Source of the DNA: Lachnospiraceae bacterium UBA1201
GTDB lineage: Bacteria; Bacillota; Clostridia; Lachnospirales; Lachnospiraceae
Assembly: GCA_002309675.1 (NCBI GenBank)
Contig: DBXX01000015.1
Coordinates: forward strand, 1 to 13,554
Reading direction: 5' to 3'
Length of the DNA stretch: 13,554 bases
Positions within the stretch are counted from its first letter, which is position 1, and each line of letters starts with the position of its first letter. Shown here one piece after another: positions 6,464 to 12,589 of the stretch. The notes beneath the pieces were generated by a model that saw only the letters and a list, made by a program, of their open reading frames with translations, was not told the origin of the DNA and did not search any database. Made by a program: the position numbers and the translations under genes.

Positions 6464-7177
6464 ATGGAAAAGATTTCACTGGCAAATGAACTGGCAGAGA
6501 CAACTTACCCCGGCAGAGGTATCGTTGTAGGTAAGAGCAAAGATGGCAAATACGCTGTCTGCGCATATTTTATCATGGGACGCAGCGTGAACAGCCGCAA
6601 CCGTGTATTCGTAGAAGAGAACAACGGCATCCGCACACAGGCATTCGATCCTTCCAAACTGTCCGATCCGAGTCTGATCATCTATTCTCCGGTACGCGTG
6701 TTCGGCAATTCGACGATCGTGACCAACGGCGACCAGACCGATACCATCTATGAGATGATGCGGGACGGCAAGACTTTCGAAGAGGCACTTAAAACGCGTG
6801 AATTCGAGCCCGACGGCCCGAACTATACCCCTCGTATCTCCGCGATCCTGAACGTGCAGAACGGTTTCTATGATTACACGATGTCGATCTTAAAGAGCGA
6901 CAACGGCGATCCGACCTGCTGCCTGCGCAATACATTTTCCGTAGACGTTCCCCGTTCCGGCGAGGGCCGCTTCATCCACACTTACATGGATGACGGAAAT
7001 CCCCTGCCCAGTTTCGAGGGTGAGCCTACACTCGTAGACATCGACGGCGACATTGACGCATTTACCGAGATGATCTGGACGAACCTGAACGCAGAGCACA
7101 AGGTTTCTCTGTTCGTTCGTTTTATCGATATTCAGACCGGCGCATATCAGACGCGCATCATCAATAAGAACAAATAA
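6464..7177 (+). CDS. purO: IMP cyclohydrolase, archaeal-type PurO family
   Basis: Closes FAICAR to IMP, the last step of de novo purine synthesis, in the cytoplasm. The 237-residue sequence matches the PurO-type IMP cyclohydrolase family, not the MGS-like domain of bacterial PurH. Recognisable segments are YPGRGI (15-20), MGRSVNSRNRVF (38-49), TNGDQTD (87-93), NYTPRISA (120-127) and GEGRFIHTY (167-175). The ATG at 6464 is preceded by ACGGAGGAG (6452-6460). The next gene begins 12 nt after the stop and supplies the preceding AICAR transformylase step, which strongly supports the assignment. The fold was first described in archaea; bacterial copies occur in Clostridia. Promoter and operon structure suggest coordinated expression with the downstream gene. 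Confidence 0.9.
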   Translation: MEKISLANELAETTYPGRGIVVGKSKDGKYAVCAYFIMGRSVNSRNRVFVEENNGIRTQAFDPSKLSDPSLIIYSPVRVFGNSTIVTNGDQTDTIYEMMRDGKTFEEALKTREFEPDGPNYTPRISAILNVQNGFYDYTMSILKSDNGDPTCCLRNTFSVDVPRSGEGRFIHTYMDDGNPLPSFEGEPTLVDIDGDIDAFTEMIWTNLNAEHKVSLFVRFIDIQTGAYQTRIINKNK

Positions 7178-7189
7178 GGTGGTAACAAA

Positions 7190-8368
7190 ATGAAAGAACT
7201 TGAACTCAAGTATGGTTGTAACCCGAATCAGAAGCCTTCCCGTATTTTTATGGAGAACGGCTCGGACCTTCCCATCAAGGTGCTCAACGGCAGACCCGGG
7301 TATATCAATTTCCTGGATGCCTTCAACGGATGGCAGTTGGTGCGCGAATTAAAGCAGGCGACCGGCCTTCCTGCGGCTACTTCCTTTAAGCATGTTTCTC
7401 CTGCCGGCGCGGCTGTTGGCCTTCCGCTTAGTGAGATCGAAAAGAAGATCTACTGGGTAGCCGACATGGGTGATCTGTCCCCTCTGGCATCCGCTTACGC
7501 GCGTGCCCGCGGCGCAGACCGTATGTCTTCCTTCGGCGATTTCATTTCCCTTTCCGATGTCTGCGATGTTTCCACAGCGCTTCTGATCAAGCGTGAGGTA
7601 TCCGACGGTGTCATTGCACCGGGTTACGAGCCGGAAGCTCTGGAGATCCTGAAGGCGAAGAAGAAGGGCGGTTACAACGTGATCGAGATCGACCCGAACT
7701 ATGTTCCCGATCCGATCGAGCGTAAGCAGGTGTTCGGTGTTTCCTTCGAGCAGGGACGCAACGAACTGAAGATCGACGAAGCATTCCTGAACAATATGGT
7801 AACGAAGAATACCGTTTTCTCGAAGCAGGCGAAGATCGACCTGATGATCGCTTTGATCACACTGAAGTATACACAGTCCAACTCCGTCTGCTACGTAAAG
7901 GGCGGCCAGGCCATCGGTATCGGTGCCGGCCAGCAGTCCCGTATCCACTGCACACGCCTTGCGGGCAATAAAGCAGACAACTGGTATTTGCGTCAGAACC
8001 CGAAGGTACTGAACCTGCAGTTCGTAGATAAGCTCGGACGTGCCGATCGTGATAACGCGATCGACGTATATATCAGCGATGATTATATGGACGTTCTGGC
8101 AGACGGCATCTGGGAGAATATCTTCAAGGTAAAGCCCGAAGTATTCACGAGAGAAGAGAAGCGTGCATGGCTGGATACATTGACTGACGTAGCTCTGGGT
8201 TCCGATGCGTTCTTCCCCTTCGGTGACAACATCGAGCGCGCACACCGCAGCGGCGTGACCGTGATCGCGCAGCCCGGCGGATCCATCCGTGACGACAACG
8301 TGATCGAGATGTGCGATAAGTACGGCATCGCTATGTGCTTTACCGGTCTGCGCCTGTTCCATCACTAA
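7190..8368 (+). CDS. purH: AICAR transformylase, stand-alone PurH C-terminal domain
   Basis: Transfers a formyl group from 10-formyltetrahydrofolate to AICAR, giving FAICAR. At 392 residues it corresponds to the C-terminal transformylase domain of bifunctional PurH (usually about 510-530 residues) and lacks the N-terminal IMP cyclohydrolase domain. Family motifs are present: GCNPNQKP (9-16), SFKHVSPAGAAVG (65-77) with the catalytic Lys67-His68 pair, YARARGADRMSSFGDF (103-118), YTQSNSVCYVKGGQAIGIGAGQQSR split across 228-251, and the C-terminal AFFPFGDN and QPGGSIRD strings. The ATG at 7190 has AAGGTGG (7176-7182) overlapping the purO stop, so translation is probably coupled. The length and conserved start show this is a natural single-domain protein rather than a truncated PurH. 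The missing activity is supplied by purO. Confidence 0.93.
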   Translation: MKELELKYGCNPNQKPSRIFMENGSDLPIKVLNGRPGYINFLDAFNGWQLVRELKQATGLPAATSFKHVSPAGAAVGLPLSEIEKKIYWVADMGDLSPLASAYARARGADRMSSFGDFISLSDVCDVSTALLIKREVSDGVIAPGYEPEALEILKAKKKGGYNVIEIDPNYVPDPIERKQVFGVSFEQGRNELKIDEAFLNNMVTKNTVFSKQAKIDLMIALITLKYTQSNSVCYVKGGQAIGIGAGQQSRIHCTRLAGNKADNWYLRQNPKVLNLQFVDKLGRADRDNAIDVYISDDYMDVLADGIWENIFKVKPEVFTREEKRAWLDTLTDVALGSDAFFPFGDNIERAHRSGVTVIAQPGGSIRDDNVIEMCDKYGIAMCFTGLRLFHH

Positions 8369-8374
8369 GAATAC

Positions 8375-8391
8375 TGCCGTATAATTCGGCA
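8375..8391 (+). other. Small hairpin after the AICAR transformylase gene
   Basis: TGCCG (8375-8379) and CGGCA (8387-8391) form a 5-bp stem followed by A residues, not T. It is therefore not a standard terminator for the purO operon. No other clear terminator is seen before the tRNA promoter. Confidence 0.4.
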
Positions 8392-8402
8392 AAAAATATA
8401 TC

Positions 8403-8458
8403 AGCACAGCCTCAAAGAAAATGTCATATTTTTGTTGACAAATCCGAGGGGCTGTGCT
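8403..8458. promoter_or_regulatory. Nine-base inverted repeat spanning the tRNA-Trp promoter
   Basis: AGCACAGCC (8403-8411) and GGCTGTGCT (8450-8458) are perfect inverted copies separated by 38 nt. The right arm ends on the first base of the -10. A nested dyad, TGTCA (8422-8426) / TGACA (8436-8440), includes most of the -35. In a transcript from the purine operon this would fold into a long hairpin, but the TATTATTG after it is a poor terminator tail. It may be a weak terminator, an operator, or chance. Confidence 0.5.
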
Positions 8459-8463
8459 ATTAT
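8435..8463 (+). promoter_or_regulatory. Strong sigma-A promoter for tRNA-Trp
   Basis: The -35 is a perfect TTGACA (8435-8440). The -10 is TATTAT (8458-8463, 5/6), with 17 nt spacing and an extended -10 TGC just before it. The predicted start is near 8470, giving a 5' leader of about 45 nt before the mature tRNA. Confidence 0.85.
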
Positions 8464-8514
8464 TGTAAAGTCGCGTGGCACTCGAAAATATGAGCCTGCG
8501 GCAGACAACCGAAT

Positions 8515-8585
8515 AGGGGAATCATACAGCGGCAGTATTGCGGTCTCCAAAACCGTTCACGGGGGTTCGAATCCCTCTTCCCCTG
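8515..8585 (+). tRNA. tRNA-Trp (anticodon CCA)
   Basis: A full cloverleaf folds. The acceptor stem AGGGGAA (8515-8521) pairs with TTCCCCT (8578-8584). The D stem ATAC/GTAT encloses a 7-nt loop containing GG. The anticodon stem GCGGT/ACCGT (one G.T) has the loop CTCCAAA with anticodon CCA at 8547-8549. The variable loop is 4 nt. The T stem GGGGG/CCCTC (one G.T) has the loop TTCGAAT. The discriminator base is G8585, as expected for tryptophan tRNA. The 3' CCA is not encoded: CAC follows. The gene stands alone, with its own promoter and terminator. Confidence 0.95.
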
Positions 8586-8591
8586 CACTTC

Positions 8592-8623
8592 AACACACCT
8601 TCGATATGGAGGTGTGTTTTTTT
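8592..8623 (+). terminator. Rho-independent terminator of tRNA-Trp
   Basis: AACACACCT (8592-8600) and AGGTGTGTT (8610-8618) form a perfect 9-bp stem with a 9-nt loop, followed by T residues through 8623. It begins 6 nt after the tRNA. Confidence 0.9.
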
Positions 8624-8802
8624 ATGTATTTTCCGAATGTATAGCACAACACATCAGTTACTAACTGCTCAGGGGCAGAGACTCTTTAGAAATAATTTCG
8701 AAAAAATTTAGAAAAATCACATAATTTAGTGAATTCCGACGATAATCATTCTTGAAAGTGGAAAGAAAATGAAAAGAAAACAGAAAAGTGATGAAAAAAC
8801 GA
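8624..8802. other. AT-rich non-coding stretch before the CAP gene promoter
   Basis: I see no gene here. A perfect 13-nt dyad, CAGTTA-C-TAACTG, lies at 8655-8667, followed by the short inverted repeat CTGC/GCAG (8666-8677). Three TTTAG copies (8685, 8707, 8725) are spaced roughly two helical turns apart in A/T-rich sequence. A run of A-rich sequence (8760-8800) directly precedes the promoter and could act as an UP element or curved DNA. A 17-18 codon open frame (8769-8825) overlaps the promoter and has only a weak ribosome binding site. Confidence 0.45.
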
Positions 8803-8831
8803 TTGACTTTTTAGAACAAATATGATAGCAT
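8803..8831 (+). promoter_or_regulatory. Sigma-A promoter of the CAP-domain gene
   Basis: -35 TTGACT (8803-8808, 5/6) and -10 TAGCAT (8826-8831, 4/6) have 17 nt spacing and an extended -10 TGA (8823-8825). The leader of about 94 nt begins with a stable hairpin, GGTCTTT-GGGG-AAGGACC (8849-8866). It also holds a 10-nt direct repeat, AACACACGAA, at 8891-8900 and 8907-8916. Confidence 0.6.
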
Positions 8832-8930
8832 AAAACATATAGAAGTAAGGTCTTTGGGGAAGGACCGAAGGGGGTATTACAAGGAAGGGGAACACACGAA
8901 GAGAGAAACACACGAAAGGAGGATACGATT

Positions 8931-10487
8931 ATGCTTAAGAAGCTGACTAGGATCACAGCTATCATCATGTCGCTTTGCATGGTCGTTTATGTGATGCCTT
9001 ACGTAGTTTTCTCGGTGTTGAGCCCCAGTTACGGTGATCCCAGATCGGATAGTGAGCAGTTCGTTGCAGCCTGGTCGGATAAAGAAAAAGAAGCTCTCGA
9101 AGCAAATGACGAGGCGAAAGCGGATGCGGATGAAGGGATCGAAAACGCAAAAGAGTATGACGTAAACGAGTGGTTTATTGAAGCCCCTATGGACGGCGTG
9201 CTCCCGATAGCGGACATCATCCCCGAGACATGGAAAGAGGAGATTGCAACATCTTCCGATCTCGAACCGGCCGAGGAGACCGAGGCGAGTTCGGAAACTG
9301 AGGTAACTGCAGTAGCCGAAGAAACCGAAGCGATCGAAGAGACCGACACAGTCGAGATGACTGAGACGATCGATGTGATCGAAGAGCTTACGGAAACCGC
9401 TGAAGAAATCGATATCCCGGAAGAAGACCTGCAGACCGATGCAGAAGCTGAAACGGAAACGATCGATGAGACCGAAACAGAAGTTGCAGCAGTAGTTGAA
9501 GCTGAGATCACCGAGCCCGAACCGGAGATCGTTAAGCCGGCTCCAATCGGTATCAGCGCGACCTACATCGGATCGAAGTATGTCGGAGAAACTATAACGG
9601 CCAGTGACCTCGTTGTAGCTGTTACGATGTCGGATGGCAGCGTAATGACAAATCCCGAAGGTTTTATCGCGACTCCTTTACTTTTGACCGCACAGAACGA
9701 AATGACCGTAAGCTACATGGACGTAGCGTGCAGCCTTCGTTTTGAAGCTCCCGAAAGACCTGTACTTAAGATCACAGATGCACCCGCGGTGCAAGTAGCA
9801 GCGCGAAGCACCAAACTGCCGGTATCCGCCGATATCATGATCGAGTATACCGGTCCCACCACCGTAGGAACCCCGATCGATCCGGAAATGTTGATCTGCT
9901 ACGTTGAGGCAGGCATTGACCGGTACTATGCAGGGACCTACAACATGACCGCACAGAGTGACGTGTTCCTTCCGGGGATCAACCCTCTGACGGTTACTCT
10001 GAACGGTGACGTTTATACATTGAACGTGATCGGGCAGGAGGCAAATCCTTACGGAATCTGTTCCGACGGATTTGACCGTGAAGATGCGGTGAAGGTATTC
10101 CGTTATCAGAACGAGATGCGAATCGCCGCAGGACGCAAGCCTTTACTTTGGAGCGAAGAACTTTACCTGATCGCCAGTGCAAGAGCTACCTGGGCGGTAA
10201 ATGAAAACGGAGCCATTTCCCACAACGGAAAGATGACGACCGGTGAGAATTGTTTCTCGGGGCCGTTCTACGGAACTCCACTTTCTGCGGAATATAAGAT
10301 CGATGCTTACAGCCGCAGTAAGTCGCACAAGAACACCATTCTGAAGGCTAAGTATGAATATGGTGCAGTAAGCACATATTACGGAGTTTCCTATTCGGTA
10401 TTCGAAACCTCAGGCTGGTACAGCCGTTTGACAGACGCTATCAATTTAATCAGGGATACCAAGGGAGCTTTCATTCCGTGTGAGTAA
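8931..10487 (+). CDS. Exported CAP/SCP-domain protein with acidic spacer and Ig-like modules
   Basis: A 518-residue predicted surface or secreted protein. Residues 1-35 form a signal peptide or membrane anchor: KK, then a hydrophobic stretch at about 8-32. Residues 113-199 are a Glu/Thr/Asp-rich low-complexity spacer. Residues 205-272 resemble a bacterial Ig-like domain (YIGSKYVGETITASDL, MSDGS, LLTAQNEMTVSY), and 298-368 look like a second, more diverged copy. Residues 384-493 are a CAP domain: LLWSEELYLIASARA, H431, GEN with E439, then SKSHKNTIL with H466 and YGAVSTYYG. The usual Trp before S-x-x-H is Tyr460. Function of bacterial CAP proteins is mostly unknown; peptidoglycan, lipid or protease roles have been proposed. 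No LPXTG sorting signal is present. Start: AAAGGAGG (8915-8922) is 8 nt before the ATG. Own promoter and terminator suggest a single-gene transcript. Confidence 0.8.
   Translation: MLKKLTRITAIIMSLCMVVYVMPYVVFSVLSPSYGDPRSDSEQFVAAWSDKEKEALEANDEAKADADEGIENAKEYDVNEWFIEAPMDGVLPIADIIPETWKEEIATSSDLEPAEETEASSETEVTAVAEETEAIEETDTVEMTETIDVIEELTETAEEIDIPEEDLQTDAEAETETIDETETEVAAVVEAEITEPEPEIVKPAPIGISATYIGSKYVGETITASDLVVAVTMSDGSVMTNPEGFIATPLLLTAQNEMTVSYMDVACSLRFEAPERPVLKITDAPAVQVAARSTKLPVSADIMIEYTGPTTVGTPIDPEMLICYVEAGIDRYYAGTYNMTAQSDVFLPGINPLTVTLNGDVYTLNVIGQEANPYGICSDGFDREDAVKVFRYQNEMRIAAGRKPLLWSEELYLIASARATWAVNENGAISHNGKMTTGENCFSGPFYGTPLSAEYKIDAYSRSKSHKNTILKAKYEYGAVSTYYGVSYSVFETSGWYSRLTDAINLIRDTKGAFIPCE
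9267..9527 (+). repeat. Coding low-complexity Glu/Thr-rich segment
   Basis: This part of the CAP-domain gene (residues 113-199) is built largely from variants of Glu-Thr-Glu and Thr-Glu-Thr, with recurring GAAACCGA-type strings at DNA level. It is highly acidic and probably unstructured, a form often seen as a wall-spanning or spacer region. It is a likely site for length change by slippage or recombination. Confidence 0.75.
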
Positions 10488-10505
10488 AACGTAAACCGCT
10501 TATAC

Positions 10506-10538
10506 AGTCCGCCTCTTCAGGAGAGGCGGACTTTTTTT
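10506..10538 (+). terminator. Rho-independent terminator after the CAP-domain gene
   Basis: A perfect 11-bp GC-rich stem, AGTCCGCCTCT (10506-10516) with AGAGGCGGACT (10522-10532), has a 5-nt loop and a seven-T tail (10532-10538). This is the clearest terminator in the window. Confidence 0.95.
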
Positions 10539-10570
10539 GTAAAACCGCTCTAAAAATGTACTATCTCCTC

Positions 10571-10599
10571 TAGATATTGTATTTTCCCTGTGATATAAT
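10571..10599 (+). promoter_or_regulatory. Extended -10 promoter of the EAL gene, with palindrome at the start site
   Basis: A perfect -10, TATAAT (10594-10599), is preceded by the extended element TGA (10591-10593), with a poor -35 TAGATA (10571-10576, 4/6) at 17 nt. A perfect 10-bp palindrome, GGCCTAGGCC (10607-10616), lies directly at or after the expected start site and could be an operator. The leader is about 25 nt. Confidence 0.7.
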
Positions 10600-10632
10600 A
10601 ATAGGTGGCCTAGGCCGAAAAAGGGAGTTTTT

Positions 10633-12570
10633 ATGGATTATATCATATATTTCGATATCGCTGCCATGGCAGTCATGACGGTATTGATCATCGCATTCTA
10701 CCTGGGGCGTTATCTTCAAACATATCAAAATGACAGACTGGTCCGGCTGTTCTGGATGAATTTGTTTACCGCCGCTTTCGATCTGTTTGCCACGATCACA
10801 CAGGATCCTTCTGTTCCGAGTAACTACGTGGTACAGACGGTCTTTCATCAGGCGTACTTCATCTCGCATCCGGCCTGCCTTTGGTTGTTCTATTTGTACT
10901 GTAATACATTTTCAAAGCAAGAGAATAAGCAGGCGTACGAGGTGCGTATCATCCTTGCGGTCCCGTTCATTTTAACATCGCTCATCTCGATTACGAACCC
11001 GGTGCATGAACTTCTGTTCACGATCGACGCGGATTACATCTATCATCGCGGTCCGTTGACCTATTTCTTCTATGCATCGGCCGTTTTTTACACGATCCTC
11101 AGCTTGAATTGCATACGTTATGCGAAGAGCGGCATCAACCGAAAACTGAAGTATTGTACCATCGCCTTTCTGCTTATGATGGTAGCAAGCGTATTCGTAC
11201 AATACATTTTCCCCGAGTTTTTGATCGAAAGCTTTGCAGCTGCACTGGTTCTGATCATCATCTACATTACCCTGGAACGTCCCGGCGAGTTCATTGAGAC
11301 GGAACTCGGCGTTATGAATTCCGGCGGTCTGCGGGTGGTTCTGGAGAGCCTGTATACGATGAAGGAACCGTTTGCGCTCATCGTGATCAAATTCCACGGA
11401 ATCCGCATGATCCGCGAGACCTTCGGAGAGGAATACCTGCGTGACCTGTACCAGCAGATCATGCGTTTTATCAATCAAAACTATAAAAAGATGCACGTTT
11501 TCCACTATTCGCAGAGTACATTTGCCGTAGTCATGACGGATTACGAAGAAGCCGAGTTCATGAAGATGGCGATCGAACTGGAACGTGAGTTTAACGGAGA
11601 ATGGGCGGTCGGCGACAGCATTACGCATCTGAACGCTACGGTTGGTTATGCCCTCTGTCCGAAGGAATTGCATACGATCGAAGATGTCGACGATTTTATC
11701 AATGTATTGCGTCTGTCCGTGCGCGGTGAGGATAAGACCCTCCTGGCGCCGGATCAGGTCGACATGGAGTGGATCACGCGTAAACGGAATATCGAGCGTA
11801 TCGTGAAGAACGCGATCGGTTCCGATAAGTTCCAGGTATATTATCAGCCCATCATCGACGCGAAAACGGATAAGATCATCTCCGCAGAGGCTTTGGTGCG
11901 CTTAAAGAGCGAAGAACTGGGAGACATTTCACCTGAGGAATTCATCCCCATCGCGGAGGAGCAGGGCAATATCATCTGGATCGGCGAACATGTATTCCGT
12001 TCGGTATGCCGTATGATCTCGGCAAATAACCTCTACAAAAAGGGTGTCGAGTATATCGAGATCAACCTTTCGACCGTTCAGTGTATGCAGTCGAACCTCA
12101 GTGAGCGATTGATGTCTATCATTAAGGAAACACAGATTCTTCCTCAATATATCGCTTTGGAGATCACGGAAACGGCACGTGCCGTATTCAATAAGACCTT
12201 CTCGGATAATATCGACAACCTGTCGAAGAACGGCTTCTCGTTTGCGATCGACGATTACGGTTCCGGTAACTCTAACCTGAACTATCTGTTGCATTTGCCG
12301 TTTAATGTGCTGAAGATCGATAAGAACATCCTTTGGGATGCGTTTAAGGAATCAACGGCGATGATCGTGCTCGAGAGCACCATCAATCTGGCGCATCAGC
12401 TGGGACTTAAGATCGTGGCGGAAGGCGTAGAAGACCAGAAGCACGTGGATAAGCTTAAAGAATTGTCCTGCGATTATTTCCAGGGCTTCTACTATTCGAA
12501 ACCGGTCACGGAAAAAGAATTCATCAAGCTGCTTGCGGATCAGAGTAAGAGCAGCAAGCGCCGCGCTTGA
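10633..12570 (+). CDS. Seven-TM membrane c-di-GMP phosphodiesterase (degenerate GGDEF plus EAL)
   Basis: A 645-residue membrane protein. About seven hydrophobic segments (roughly 5-25, 38-55, 68-92, 105-121, 142-162, 173-192, 197-213) resemble the 7TM region of certain histidine kinases and diguanylate cyclases. A GGDEF-like domain follows (about 230-370); its signature site reads SQSTF (293-297), so cyclase activity is not expected. The EAL domain (about 385-635) keeps the catalytic set: E419 in EAL, N478, E510/E513, D540-D541 in DDYGSG, K561, E597/E600 and Q617 in FQGFYYSKP. It is therefore probably an active phosphodiesterase turning c-di-GMP into pGpG, with the 7TM part as sensor. The ATG at 10633 has AGGGAG (10622-10627). 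The helicase gene follows 19 nt after its stop, so co-transcription is likely. The ligand sensed is unknown. Confidence 0.88.
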   Translation: MDYIIYFDIAAMAVMTVLIIAFYLGRYLQTYQNDRLVRLFWMNLFTAAFDLFATITQDPSVPSNYVVQTVFHQAYFISHPACLWLFYLYCNTFSKQENKQAYEVRIILAVPFILTSLISITNPVHELLFTIDADYIYHRGPLTYFFYASAVFYTILSLNCIRYAKSGINRKLKYCTIAFLLMMVASVFVQYIFPEFLIESFAAALVLIIIYITLERPGEFIETELGVMNSGGLRVVLESLYTMKEPFALIVIKFHGIRMIRETFGEEYLRDLYQQIMRFINQNYKKMHVFHYSQSTFAVVMTDYEEAEFMKMAIELEREFNGEWAVGDSITHLNATVGYALCPKELHTIEDVDDFINVLRLSVRGEDKTLLAPDQVDMEWITRKRNIERIVKNAIGSDKFQVYYQPIIDAKTDKIISAEALVRLKSEELGDISPEEFIPIAEEQGNIIWIGEHVFRSVCRMISANNLYKKGVEYIEINLSTVQCMQSNLSERLMSIIKETQILPQYIALEITETARAVFNKTFSDNIDNLSKNGFSFAIDDYGSGNSNLNYLLHLPFNVLKIDKNILWDAFKESTAMIVLESTINLAHQLGLKIVAEGVEDQKHVDKLKELSCDYFQGFYYSKPVTEKEFIKLLADQSKSSKRRA

Positions 12571-12589
12571 TCAAAACTAAGGAGGAGCC

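Noticed and set aside
7349..8407. Minus-strand open frame of 352 codons opposite the AICAR transformylase gene
   Set aside because: Antisense shadow; the sense frame has intact catalytic motifs along its entire length.
8432..8644. Seventy-codon plus-strand frame over the tRNA-Trp region
   Set aside because: It runs through the promoter, the tRNA and the terminator, so it cannot be a gene.
8769..8825. Small open frame of 18 codons, Lys-rich, upstream of the CAP gene
   Set aside because: It overlaps the predicted CAP promoter, has only a weak GGAAAG ribosome binding site and no sign of a promoter of its own.
8838..8930. c-di-GMP riboswitch in the CAP gene leader, considered because an EAL gene lies nearby
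   Set aside because: The leader is short and lacks the conserved core and paired elements of the known c-di-GMP-I class; it shows only a simple hairpin.
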